A DNA stretch of 64,000 nucleotides, taken from positions 248,001-312,000 of the forward strand of contig CANMCO010000001.1 in NCBI GenBank assembly GCA_947496355.1, given 5' to 3'. The stretch's first letter is position 1. Each line of letters starts with the position of its first letter. This DNA comes from an uncultured Aquimarina sp. Its GTDB lineage: Bacteria > Bacteroidota > Bacteroidia > Flavobacteriales > Flavobacteriaceae. This document shows positions 8,805 through 17,779 of this stretch, piece after piece. Made by a program: the position numbers and the translations under genes. Under the pieces are notes generated by a model. The model was given only the letters and a program-made list of their open reading frames with translations, made no database searches and was not told where the DNA came from.

Positions 8805-10056
8805 AATACTTTACTTTGATTACTTGTGTTTTTTGTTCTAAATAGAAAATAAGAAAAAAGTAGGAAAAAAAGGTTACTCCATATGATCTAACCAAAATAT
8901 TTTCAAACATTAAGGCAATTGATAAAGTAACTAACATCATAAAGGCAATCACCTTTTTATTTTTAAAAACTTTTCTTATTTCATATCCCATCATATAAAC
9001 AAAAAAACCTAAACAGAAAAATCCTGATGAGCCAAGAAAAAACAAATAATTATTGTGGGTGTTATACGAATCATCTTTCATAAAAACCTCTCCTCTATCA
9101 GAATAACAATCATTTAAGTTGTCTTGTAAATCCCCCACTCCTACACCTAATAGATATTCCCCAGAAACTACTTTAAGAAAGCAATTGATTATTACTATTC
9201 GTATTTCGTATGAGGAAGGGGTTTCTGATTCAATCTGATATTCACTATTGTTTAAATCTGATAACTTTATATCGGTATATATGTAATCATTAGTTCTAAT
9301 AAAATAAATTCCAATACATAGAATAACCAAACTTATCGATATTTTTGCTTTTATATTAGCCTTAACGAATAAAAGCAAAACACATATAAATGATATTACT
9401 ATAGAAATAAATACAGCTCTAGATGATAATAAAATAATAAAAGCAGTCATAATTAAAATCAAAACCATCTTTACTACCCAAGCAATGTGTCTACTGTCAT
9501 AAATGAAATATATACATAACGAAATATATAAAGAGATATAATTTGGATGAAAGTCTAAAAAAGGAACAGATTTTGTGGCTCTTGCCAGTGTTGACCAATA
9601 AAAAATTTTCTCAAATCCTACTATTCTCAATTCGATAAAAGCATAATAAAGTACTATTAAAATTGCAATAATTACAGAGCTAAAAAAAACGTATTTAATC
9701 CTCCTGTAAATAATTTTATCAAGCTCTTCAATCATAAAAACAAATAAAAATGGAAAAATAATCAAGGGAGACATTTTACCAATTATACTAAAACCTCTTT
9801 CGAAATTTTGTGAATAAAAAACAGAAAAGAAAAGAATAAAGAAAAACATAGTATATCTTAAAAATTCTTTTAGATTCGTTTTATTAAATTTCTTCTTCTC
9901 CCAACCTACAAAGATAGACAACGCTGCAAAAGCTATAGTTACAACACTTAGCATTCCATATGGCATTATTAAAAAAGAAGACAAGAGCACTAAAAAAAAA
10001 TTTCTCAAATTTTTAATTCTCGTTTTATTCACAAACATATCAGGTGTTTTGATCAT
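8791..10056 (-). CDS. O-antigen polymerase/ligase family membrane protein (Wzy-like)
   Basis: A 421-aa protein with about ten to twelve hydrophobic helices. The periplasmic Wzy_C-type loop (LLGVGVGDLQDN ... YNTHNNYLFFLGSSG) lies before the final helices. It is homologous to the protein at 2622-3908: both keep 'FP..FVF' after helix 3-4 and FEN/SxLVR..GV.FFS near the end. It overlaps the glycosyltransferase genes on both sides (4 and 14 nt), so it is translationally coupled inside the sugar-assembly operon. A polymerase role is favoured by that position. Ligase is the alternative. Confidence 0.78.
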   Translation of the reverse strand: MIKTPDMFVNKTRIKNLRNFFLVLLSSFLIMPYGMLSVVTIAFAALSIFVGWEKKKFNKTNLKEFLRYTMFFFILFFSVFYSQNFERGFSIIGKMSPLIIFPFLFVFMIEELDKIIYRRIKYVFFSSVIIAILIVLYYAFIELRIVGFEKIFYWSTLARATKSVPFLDFHPNYISLYISLCIYFIYDSRHIAWVVKMVLILIMTAFIILLSSRAVFISIVISFICVLLLFVKANIKAKISISLVILCIGIYFIRTNDYIYTDIKLSDLNNSEYQIESETPSSYEIRIVIINCFLKVVSGEYLLGVGVGDLQDNLNDCYSDRGEVFMKDDSYNTHNNYLFFLGSSGFFCLGFFVYMMGYEIRKVFKNKKVIAFMMLVTLSIALMFENILVRSYGVTFFSYFFLIFYLEQKTQVIKVKYYDKG

Positions 10057-11198
10057 TTTTTATTATCAAATAGTGATGTATAAAGATTTGACGTTAGTAA
10101 AGAACTTTTAGACCAAGAATAGTTTTTCTGTAATTTTTCCCATTTAGATCTATCTTTTTTCATTTTTAATAAATCATTTTTATTTCTAATAATCTTATTA
10201 AAACATTCTTTTAAATTTTCATAATTAGGTTCACCTATAGTCCACCCGACATTAAAGGTAGCCAAAGGTTCTTCAAGTGATCCTACGGAGGAAACTAAAA
10301 ATGGTACTGATTCATTTATTGCGGTCATCAATAAGCCGCTTTGAGATATTTTACGATAAGGCATCAACAGCAAATTAGTATGTTTCAATGCTAAAATAAA
10401 TTCTTCATTGCTAATGTAAGAGTCCTTAATATAGACATTATTAATACTATCTAAAGGTGAATAATCAATATTACTATTCTTACCCATTATCAAAAGTAAA
10501 TAATCATCATTGTTTCTAAGCCATTCTTCTTCAGACCATAGTTTCACCACCAAATCACATCCTTTATAATAACTTTGTACCCCTAGTAAAGAAAAAACAA
10601 TTTTATTATCAAACCTTGTTTTGATAAATAATTCTTTTTCTATTTCATTAATCTTACTACTATCAGCTTTAAGGCTTAAAAGACCATGAGGAATAATATT
10701 TATTTTTTCAGATGGTACGTTAAACTGCTTTTCTATTTCTTCTTTTGTTTTCTCTGTATGAACAATGATACTATCAACTAAGTTGTAATACTTTTTATAT
10801 CTAAAATACTGTTTATCTCCTGAATCATGAGGTAGAACATTATGAGCTGTGTAAACTATTTTCAGCCCTTTAATTTTTAGTATTTTAAGAAAAAGCGTGT
10901 CCACCATCCAAAACTTAAACCACTGTATATGAATTATCTCAGGTTTAACTAATAATATTTTAATACCTAAAAAAAATAAGGTACAAGAATAACTTAATAG
11001 CTTCAATATATTCTGTTTGAAATTGGAATATCTGAATATAGGATAAAAACGAATATTGTTTTTAAGCTCAAGCTCATTATATTTAATATTTCCATAAAAA
11101 TAAATACTATGATCATGAATACCTGATAACAGATTATAGTCATATGTAGCCAAATTACCATATGACATTGGGTCTATATAAAATATTTTGCCTTTCAA
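10053..11198 (-). CDS. Family 4-type glycosyltransferase (GT-B)
   Basis: A 381-aa GT-B fold enzyme. The N-terminal half has IHIQWFKFW and VYTAHNVLPH, as in GT4 enzymes. The C-terminal half has FSLLGVQSYYKGCDLVV, LLMPYRKISQSGLLMTAINESVP and VGSLEEP, the nucleotide-sugar binding region. The start is TTG at 11198, overlapping the TGA of the upstream gene (TTGA). The gene's own stop overlaps the ATG downstream (ATGA), showing tight coupling. It adds a sugar to the growing lipid-linked unit on the cytosolic face; donor unknown. Confidence 0.85.
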   Translation of the reverse strand: MKGKIFYIDPMSYGNLATYDYNLLSGIHDHSIYFYGNIKYNELELKNNIRFYPIFRYSNFKQNILKLLSYSCTLFFLGIKILLVKPEIIHIQWFKFWMVDTLFLKILKIKGLKIVYTAHNVLPHDSGDKQYFRYKKYYNLVDSIIVHTEKTKEEIEKQFNVPSEKINIIPHGLLSLKADSSKINEIEKELFIKTRFDNKIVFSLLGVQSYYKGCDLVVKLWSEEEWLRNNDDYLLLIMGKNSNIDYSPLDSINNVYIKDSYISNEEFILALKHTNLLLMPYRKISQSGLLMTAINESVPFLVSSVGSLEEPLATFNVGWTIGEPNYENLKECFNKIIRNKNDLLKMKKDRSKWEKLQKNYSWSKSSLLTSNLYTSLFDNKK

Positions 11199-12259
11199 AA
11201 TAAATGAGTAAAGCTAGGTTCAAGTTCTTCTAGATTTTTGTAAAAAGATTCTTCTTTATTATTAAAAGAAATTATATTTTCAATGGCATTAATCAATCTA
11301 TCTATATTAGAAAAGTATGGATCATAGCGAAAGTGTTTTAAATATGAAGTCAACATATCATTTTTTCTAACGACACAAGGTTTATTGTTTGCAAAACTCT
11401 CAAATAAAACTCCGCTAACCCTATTTTTAAAGGTATTTGGATACGCTATTAGGATTATATTAATTTTACTAAAAATCGCATTGTAAGTTTCTTTTGGAAG
11501 ATGGAAATTAATAACTATAATATTATCATGCTTTATATCAAAGTTTCCTTTTAAAATCAAAAGAATATTCATTTTTTCCAAAAAATTAATAAATTTCTGA
11601 TTATTAATCATCCGAGATAAAAAAACAGTATCAGAACTATTATCTGACGGAGAAAAAATAGTACCATCAAATCTTTTATCTTCAAACCTTGAATCTAAAT
11701 GTGAAAGATCATTATAATTATTTGTATAGGGTTTTGCAAGTCCATGCGGTTGTACAATTACGTCAAAATTACCTTTTAAACATAATGCTTTTTTGATTGT
11801 ATTATCAAAAACTATTAATTTGTTTTTTTTAAGAACTCGTTTCAAAAAAAAATACTTAACATTTGAATCTATTTTACTAATGTTAATATGATTTACTAAA
11901 TATGCGTTTCTAATTCTGAAAAAAAAGAACGATATTTCCTCAAAACTAGAGAAAATAACTTCATCATACTCTTTAAATTTTACATTTATTCTTAATAAGA
12001 ATAATGCTATAAGATAACAAATTCTATTCCCTATCATACCAAGGTTATATTTGAATAAAACTTTAGGTATTGAATATATTAAATGGTCTTTAGGAAAAAC
12101 TAAATTTTCATCAAAACCTCTAACAAAAACAAAAGATAATTTAACATCTTCTTTTCTTAATGCATTAATATATATTTGATTAAAAACTACATGTCCTTTT
12201 TGCAAAATTGGATCGACAAAAAGTATTCTTTTGGTTTTTTTCTCCTCCATCTTATGCAT
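11195..12259 (-). CDS. Putative GT-B glycosyltransferase, divergent
   Basis: A 354-aa protein weakly resembling GT4 enzymes. RILFVDPILQKGHVVFNQ at the N-terminus and 'NRVSGVLFESFANNKPCVV' near residue 285 match the acidic donor-binding region of GT-B enzymes. The middle is rich in Phe, Ile and Lys and poorly conserved. It overlaps its upstream neighbour by 8 nt if it starts at 12259; ATG at 12250 is an equally good start. The operon position between a membrane polymerase and another glycosyltransferase supports the call, but family assignment is tentative. Confidence 0.65.
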   Translation of the reverse strand: MHKMEEKKTKRILFVDPILQKGHVVFNQIYINALRKEDVKLSFVFVRGFDENLVFPKDHLIYSIPKVLFKYNLGMIGNRICYLIALFLLRINVKFKEYDEVIFSSFEEISFFFFRIRNAYLVNHINISKIDSNVKYFFLKRVLKKNKLIVFDNTIKKALCLKGNFDVIVQPHGLAKPYTNNYNDLSHLDSRFEDKRFDGTIFSPSDNSSDTVFLSRMINNQKFINFLEKMNILLILKGNFDIKHDNIIVINFHLPKETYNAIFSKINIILIAYPNTFKNRVSGVLFESFANNKPCVVRKNDMLTSYLKHFRYDPYFSNIDRLINAIENIISFNNKEESFYKNLEELEPSFTHLF

Positions 12260-13709
12260 TTTCTTTAAACAATGATAGTCTTTTTTGTGAAGCGTACAAC
12301 ATAATTAACCCTACAACGCCAAACTGGGAATTGAAATAAAATGCTAAAAGTAGCCATGGCACCACTGCAAAAGCGAGAAAATTATATTTAATTCGTAGAA
12401 TATACCCATAAACTACTCCTAACAAAAGAAATAGTCCAAAAAAACCATTTGCAAGGGGAACAGCAACCAATGTATCATGGGGTCTTCCATATCTACCCGC
12501 TAGAACTTCTTCTTTTCTAAAACCACTTCTTAAATCCATTCCTTCAAATAGATTATAATGGTCATGAAAATAAGCACCATAACCACTTCCAAACAACAAT
12601 TTAATAGGGTTTCTAATTTGGTCATGAAAAATATTTATCAAAGAAATAATTCGAACTCGTGGAGAAGCAGGTATTACATCTATATATTCAAGCCCTTTAA
12701 AAGCTTTGAACATAAGAATAAATGATTCAAATTTATAGATAAATAATTTATTTTCTGAATTTGAAAAAAAGCTTTGAATTTGGACTATAAATACCAATAA
12801 ACAAGGGAATAAAATTGCCTTAACTAAATTGGTTCTCTTCTTATAATTTTTTCTGTAATAAGGCATGAAAGCACTAATTAAAAAAACGAATACGGTTAAA
12901 GCATTAATAATTATTCCTTTTCCGCCCATTCCCCCATCTATCAATAATAGTATAGATATTCCAACAGCTATTAATGGAAAAACGTAATTTCTAAATTGAT
13001 AAATCGCGAATATTAAAAAAATACTATAATAAGCAACCTCATTAAGAATTGGTATTGAAGTATTACCGTATAGCATAGTTTTCCCAATCAACTTTAATAT
13101 TATTGACGCTATGGGAGATGCTATTAAGACAGCTATTATTCCACGAAAAATTCTATTCAAGAACTTTTCGCTATGAAATTTAGCCAATAAAATTGCATTA
13201 ATAAGTATTATTAATATATAAACAGAATAAGAAACAAAATGATTCAAATAATAATCAAAAAAAAGAAGTCCGATAATACCAAACACAATACCTGTTGCCC
13301 CTAAAAAAAATAACACTTTGATTAACGAAAAGAAAAGTGATTTTTTTTCTACTTTTAATTTCCTTTTTAATGCAATTAAAAAAATAGCAAAATTTACTAA
13401 ATGGTAATATCCTAATGGACCAATTATTTTAAGTTTAGAATAATTATACAACCCGTAAAGAGATTCACCTGGATTAGTAATCTGAGAAAAAGGAATCGCT
13501 AAACAAGTAATTGTAAATATTAAATGATAAAAAAATGCTTTTTCTGTCCTATTAAGTATCAGCAAGCCAATAACAAACAAAATTTGAGGGATAGAAACTA
13601 ATAATGCTAATTTTGTTTCATGAGTTATTAGGTTCAAAAAAACAAACAAACAATACAACAATATCTCTTTGACAGAATACTCTTTGTATGATATTGTAGA
13701 TTCTATCAT
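12252..13709 (-). CDS. Polytopic membrane protein, probable O-antigen polymerase (Wzy)
   Basis: A 485-aa protein with twelve or so hydrophobic helices. A large loop after helix 9-10 includes 'SPRVRIISLINIFHDQI..P.KLLFGSGYGAYFHDH', which looks like the loop of Wzy-type polymerases (substrate-binding Arg plus GxGxG). It does not share the FESMLVR-type ending of the other two polymerase/ligase-like proteins here, so it is a separate lineage. Immediately upstream are a GT2 and the Wzx flippase, the usual place for Wzy. It overlaps the next gene by 4 nt. I consider it the best Wzy candidate of the three. Confidence 0.7.
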   Translation of the reverse strand: MIESTISYKEYSVKEILLYCLFVFLNLITHETKLALLVSIPQILFVIGLLILNRTEKAFFYHLIFTITCLAIPFSQITNPGESLYGLYNYSKLKIIGPLGYYHLVNFAIFLIALKRKLKVEKKSLFFSLIKVLFFLGATGIVFGIIGLLFFDYYLNHFVSYSVYILIILINAILLAKFHSEKFLNRIFRGIIAVLIASPIASIILKLIGKTMLYGNTSIPILNEVAYYSIFLIFAIYQFRNYVFPLIAVGISILLLIDGGMGGKGIIINALTVFVFLISAFMPYYRKNYKKRTNLVKAILFPCLLVFIVQIQSFFSNSENKLFIYKFESFILMFKAFKGLEYIDVIPASPRVRIISLINIFHDQIRNPIKLLFGSGYGAYFHDHYNLFEGMDLRSGFRKEEVLAGRYGRPHDTLVAVPLANGFFGLFLLLGVVYGYILRIKYNFLAFAVVPWLLLAFYFNSQFGVVGLIMLYASQKRLSLFKENA

Positions 13710-14860
13710 TTTATATTCTTAAGTATTTCAATAAGTTTATTAGCATTTACGTCTTGGTATACTTCATAGTTCAACGACTTAAATAGGGTTTTTATCTTCT
13801 TAATCAAATTACCCGATATCTTCTTAAATAAACTGAAGAAAAATTGAAAATACCTTTTAAAATCCGCATTACAATATGCCACTGCTGTCTTATAAGTATA
13901 TTTATATAGAAAAGGTTCATAAACCATCATAGCACTATATAGTGGTATATAATTGATAATATCGTTTTTGTTAAAAGCTTTAATAACTTCATATGTGGTT
14001 TGGGGATAAATTGTTTTTTGAGACCATATTCTTGGCACATTATCATCCCATTTATCCACTATATCAGGTCTCAAAAATTTCATATCTTCTATTTTTCCGA
14101 AATGACTTTTACTAGCAGTCCAACCACCACCACTATTTTTTGATGCGCCAAAAATTGAAATTGGATATCTCATATAATAGTAATCATCAATTACATAAGA
14201 TAAAGAAACAGCAAGAGAAATATCTGGACACGAACCAACCAAATACTGACCAGTATTTTCTTTAATCTGATCTAAAACTTTTCTAGTTACAATTCCATGA
14301 TAAAACCTAGGCAATGAATAATAAGAAACGGCTCCTTTAGCCAATGCTTTATTTAATTCTATTTTTGTATCCATTTTGATCAAGTCCATAGAAATATTTT
14401 TTGGAATCCATAAGTTATTTGGTTTATGGTAATAATCCTCACTACTAAAAGAAACAGTGTCCCACCAGTAGTAACCACATTCATAAATTAAGCATGAAAT
14501 ATTTTGTTCTTTTAAATTTAAAGTTACATCAAAAATATTTGGCGAGACAAAATCATCATCTCCAATAAATATTAAATACTCTCCTTTACTATTATGAACT
14601 GCTAACTCGGTATTATCTGATATTGGAATAGGGTTTTCATTATAATAGTATTTTATCTTATTATCATAATTATTATCCAAAAAAGTTAGAAAACTTGAAT
14701 TATCTTCGGAATTATCTTGGATAACTATTTCGAAATTTGGAAAGTTAGTACTATTCAATATCGATTGAATAACAGGAATTAATGTATTATACCTATTTTT
14801 AGTTGGTATCACAATAGAAATAAGAATACTACTTTCTTTTTTTAAGTTTTTTTGTAACAT
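13706..14860 (-). CDS. Family 2 glycosyltransferase
   Basis: A GT-A enzyme of ~384 aa. ISIVIPTKNRYNTLIPVIQSIL opens the GT2 domain, IQDNSEDNS follows, and GDDDF near residue 103 is the DxD region. The C-terminal ~180 residues form an extra helical part rich in aromatic residues that I do not recognise. The longest reading starts with TTG at 14866; ATG at 14860 is preferred. It overlaps the 3' end of the Wzx gene by 32 nt and the next gene by 4 nt, showing coupled translation in the repeat-unit assembly operon. Confidence 0.85.
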   Translation of the reverse strand: MLQKNLKKESSILISIVIPTKNRYNTLIPVIQSILNSTNFPNFEIVIQDNSEDNSSFLTFLDNNYDNKIKYYYNENPIPISDNTELAVHNSKGEYLIFIGDDDFVSPNIFDVTLNLKEQNISCLIYECGYYWWDTVSFSSEDYYHKPNNLWIPKNISMDLIKMDTKIELNKALAKGAVSYYSLPRFYHGIVTRKVLDQIKENTGQYLVGSCPDISLAVSLSYVIDDYYYMRYPISIFGASKNSGGGWTASKSHFGKIEDMKFLRPDIVDKWDDNVPRIWSQKTIYPQTTYEVIKAFNKNDIINYIPLYSAMMVYEPFLYKYTYKTAVAYCNADFKRYFQFFFSLFKKISGNLIKKIKTLFKSLNYEVYQDVNANKLIEILKNIK

Positions 14861-16343
14861 TTTCAATGATTAAAATTGGATGGTTTACAAATTTTTTATT
14901 ATAAATCCTCAGATTTACATAACATGCCAAAATAAAAGTTACTCCACTATAAAAAACAGTATAATAACCCTTTGGGAGATAAGAAAAAATATAATATAAT
15001 ATAAACGTAATTATTAGAGAAATACCTATGGGTAATATATTATTTAAGAATAACCATCTAAAATAATTTTCTTTTAGATATTTCTTAATAACTATTAGAC
15101 TAAGTAAAATAAAAACACAAAAGTTGGAAATAAGCCAAGGTAATGATGCCCCTAAAAGACCTAAGGTTTCGATAAAAGGAGTTATTACAATAAGTAAAAA
15201 AAAGATTGACAATGTTCCTAGGATTATATTTGTTCGTGTATGAGAATTTGCCAAGGCTAAATAATAACTGGTTAGTTGTAGTGCCAAAAAAAAACCTCCC
15301 ATGACCAATATTCTAGATATATTAGTTATTCTCTCAGTCGCAATAATATCTCCTGTCCATATGTATATTAGATCATTGGCATAAAAAATTAGCACAAAAG
15401 TAATTACTGAAATTACGCTAGCAATAATAAATGAGTATCTATCAAATAAACTTTTAACATCAGGAATGTTCTTATCAATTACATTCTTAGTCATTACTGG
15501 AAAGACTGCTAACATTATTGGAGTAGCAATAATAATTGGGATTTGCGCAAAAATACCAGCTAATGAATAATATCCAAAATCTACTAGAGGCAATAATTTA
15601 GAAACAAGAATTTTATCTAATTGAGTGTTTAAGGCGCCTATCATTGCCATTAACATCATACCTAATGCATAAGGCCATAACTTTTGAAAAAGTCTAAAAT
15701 TTGGTTTGGAATTCTTATTCCCTAATTTATTTTTTAAAAAATACCTGATCACAAAAATATAAATACATACTGATAGCAATTGCCATAAAAAGTATGCCTC
15801 CAAATTTGACCAAATAAGTAAAGGAATCAATACGATCCCTGATCTACAAAAACCATAACCTATTGATAATATATTTGAAAGTTGTTGTTCCTGCAACCCC
15901 ATCAACCCTCCCTGAAACATGGTTGAAAAAAATTGCAAGGCAATAATAACACCCATTATTCTAACATAAAAAATAAGATCATCAAAAGGAATTGTTTTTT
16001 CATTAATATAATTCTCAACAATAAAAGGAGAACAGAAATAAAAGAGACCAATAATTAAAATAATTATGGCGAAATATACATATTCAAATGTACGAAGTAA
16101 ATTAGACGCGTATTGTTTATCTTTATGCCCTTTGCCAGCGAATTCTCTATTTAAGGTTGCAGTAAGCCCTGCATCTGCGAAGGCCAATAGGCTTAACAAG
16201 ACCGAATAAAACCCTATAACCGCATAGTTTTCTATACCTAATATTTTAAGGTAAAATGGGACAAAAATATAAATTGAAATAAACGACCAAATTCTTCCTA
16301 CATAATTCGATATTATGTTTACTTTAATTTTAGAACCTCTCAT
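14829..16343 (-). CDS. wzx: Polysaccharide flippase (Wzx, MOP exporter superfamily)
   Basis: A membrane protein of ~504 aa with about 12-14 hydrophobic helices in the pattern of PST/Wzx exporters. The opening 'NIISNYVGRIWSFISIYIFVPFYLKILGIENYAVIGF' and the A.AGL..TLNREFA loop are typical. It would flip undecaprenyl-linked repeat units to the periplasm. The longest reading uses TTG at 16352; ATG at 16343 is better and clears the upstream gene by 22 nt. The gene sits between the amino-sugar genes and the glycosyltransferases. Confidence 0.88.
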   Translation of the reverse strand: MRGSKIKVNIISNYVGRIWSFISIYIFVPFYLKILGIENYAVIGFYSVLLSLLAFADAGLTATLNREFAGKGHKDKQYASNLLRTFEYVYFAIIILIIGLFYFCSPFIVENYINEKTIPFDDLIFYVRIMGVIIALQFFSTMFQGGLMGLQEQQLSNILSIGYGFCRSGIVLIPLLIWSNLEAYFLWQLLSVCIYIFVIRYFLKNKLGNKNSKPNFRLFQKLWPYALGMMLMAMIGALNTQLDKILVSKLLPLVDFGYYSLAGIFAQIPIIIATPIMLAVFPVMTKNVIDKNIPDVKSLFDRYSFIIASVISVITFVLIFYANDLIYIWTGDIIATERITNISRILVMGGFFLALQLTSYYLALANSHTRTNIILGTLSIFFLLIVITPFIETLGLLGASLPWLISNFCVFILLSLIVIKKYLKENYFRWLFLNNILPIGISLIITFILYYIFSYLPKGYYTVFYSGVTFILACYVNLRIYNKKFVNHPILIIENVTKKLKKRK

Positions 16344-16365
16344 TATATTCAATTACATTAATTTT

Positions 16366-17106
16366 TTAACTCAATTCATTTAATGATAAGTATAATTTTT
16401 TTCCTTTATATTCAAAGTAAGGCTTTGGTCTATCCTTAAAACTCCATGCCCTTACAAAATCATAAATTTCCTCTATTGAAGATTCTTGATCAATTTTTAA
16501 ATTTTTATTCGAATCCTTATCATAAAAGTAAGTCTTGGGTGAGACTTCTAGAAAATCATCCACTCCTTTTAACATATCTCCAAATTTTTCTTTAAACAAA
16601 CTAATAGCAAGTAGTTCTACTTTATTAAAGAGAGTTTCGGCTGTATCCTCTTCATTGATATCACATGCTACACTAGCGATAATATTCCCTTCATCTAATT
16701 TTTCATCAATATAATGAAGCGTAGTTCCGTGTTTCCAATAATTATCTTTTCTTGAATTAATGATTGCCCAACTGGTCGAATATCTTCCTTTATATCTTAG
16801 CAAATAAGAATGGTGAATATTAACAATTCCTTTCTTAACTTTAGTTATACACTCAGCTGGAATTAATTTCCAATAATTTAATGAAAAAATTAAATCTGGC
16901 TTTGTTTCATCTATCAATTCTTCTAAACTTAAATAAACAGGGATTTCTAACTCTTCATAAACATTTTTTACTTGATCATCCCACCATCCTTTGAAACTTG
17001 GAGCAATCCCTCCTACTATTTCAATCTCATATTTGCTCTTATTTTTATCAACCCATCTAATAATTTCAACGGCCAAATTTCGACTTGCGGCAAAAGCTAT
17101 TCGCAT
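16366..17106 (-). CDS. Sugar N-formyltransferase (methionyl-tRNA formyltransferase fold)
   Basis: A 246-aa protein of the formyltransferase family. By comparison with Fmt and ArnA, the catalytic triad is visible as N96 and H98 (IVNIHHSYLLRYKG) and D138 (KLDEGNIIA). Such enzymes use N10-formyl-tetrahydrofolate to formylate a dideoxy-amino sugar nucleotide. The genes upstream provide a 4,6-dehydratase and an aminotransferase, which fits a formamido-dideoxyhexose. It lacks the long tRNA-binding C-domain of Fmt. Its N-terminus (MRIAFAASRNLAVEIIRWVDKN) resembles that of the neighbour at 17108-17779, which points to duplication. The sugar product is not known. Confidence 0.82.
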   Translation of the reverse strand: MRIAFAASRNLAVEIIRWVDKNKSKYEIEIVGGIAPSFKGWWDDQVKNVYEELEIPVYLSLEELIDETKPDLIFSLNYWKLIPAECITKVKKGIVNIHHSYLLRYKGRYSTSWAIINSRKDNYWKHGTTLHYIDEKLDEGNIIASVACDINEEDTAETLFNKVELLAISLFKEKFGDMLKGVDDFLEVSPKTYFYDKDSNKNLKIDQESSIEEIYDFVRAWSFKDRPKPYFEYKGKKLYLSLNELS

Positions 17107-17107
17107 A

Positions 17108-17779
17108 CTATTTTTTTTTAAATTCTGTATTTTTTATATATAACATGCCTACTTCATCTTCAATATATCCATTGGGATAAGGCTCCTCTAAACATCTAAA
17201 AAAACTATACAGTTGTTCTGTATTCATTTTCATAAATTCTTCTTTGGTCAAACGACTATCATTAGGAACTCTTCTTTCCCTTTTAATATCTTCTTTTGTC
17301 CATTCTTTCCATATTATATTTGGAAAATCGCTTAAATACATATTAAAAAGAACTATGCTTGTTGCTGTCATTTGAAACAATATATCTTTCATGTTTCCTG
17401 ACAAATCAAGATCAACTTCATGAGAAAATAGACAAGCATGTGCATGAGCTCTATCTGAGTTTTCATCAAAAGTCAATTTAAAAATTCTATGTTTCGAAAA
17501 TAACACGCCATCAATAATCTGGTTTTGAATAGGAGATCCATAAGAATACCTATCTAATTCAGCACAATGGACACCAATTACTTCTATTTCACTAAGGGTT
17601 TCATTTCCTAACTTTTCACTAGTTCCACAAGTAATCAACAAATCATAATTCTTTATATCCATGGTTTTTAAATCATCTTGTGTTTTACATAGAATGATTT
17701 CTGATAATTTTGGGTTTTTTTTAATTGCACTAAATACTTCTATTGCCCAATCTCTATAAGCTAAAAAAATTACTCTCAT
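17108..17779 (-). CDS. Formyltransferase-like protein, catalytic Asn replaced
   Basis: About 223 aa from the ATG at 17779. The longer reading from 17809 adds 10 residues that do not fit the family, whereas MRVIFLAYRDWAIEVFSAIKKN aligns directly with the next gene's N-terminus. In the active-site region it reads VIGVHCAELDRYSYGSP where the intact enzyme has VNIHHSYLLRYKGR. His71 is therefore kept, but the usual Asn is Gly69. The Asp position appears kept (SDRAHAHA, D109) but its following Gly is Ala. I infer altered or lost formyl transfer. The gene overlaps the aminotransferase-like gene by 26 nt and ends 1 nt before the intact formyltransferase. Alignment is by eye. Confidence 0.65.
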   Translation of the reverse strand: MRVIFLAYRDWAIEVFSAIKKNPKLSEIILCKTQDDLKTMDIKNYDLLITCGTSEKLGNETLSEIEVIGVHCAELDRYSYGSPIQNQIIDGVLFSKHRIFKLTFDENSDRAHAHACLFSHEVDLDLSGNMKDILFQMTATSIVLFNMYLSDFPNIIWKEWTKEDIKRERRVPNDSRLTKEEFMKMNTEQLYSFFRCLEEPYPNGYIEDEVGMLYIKNTEFKKK

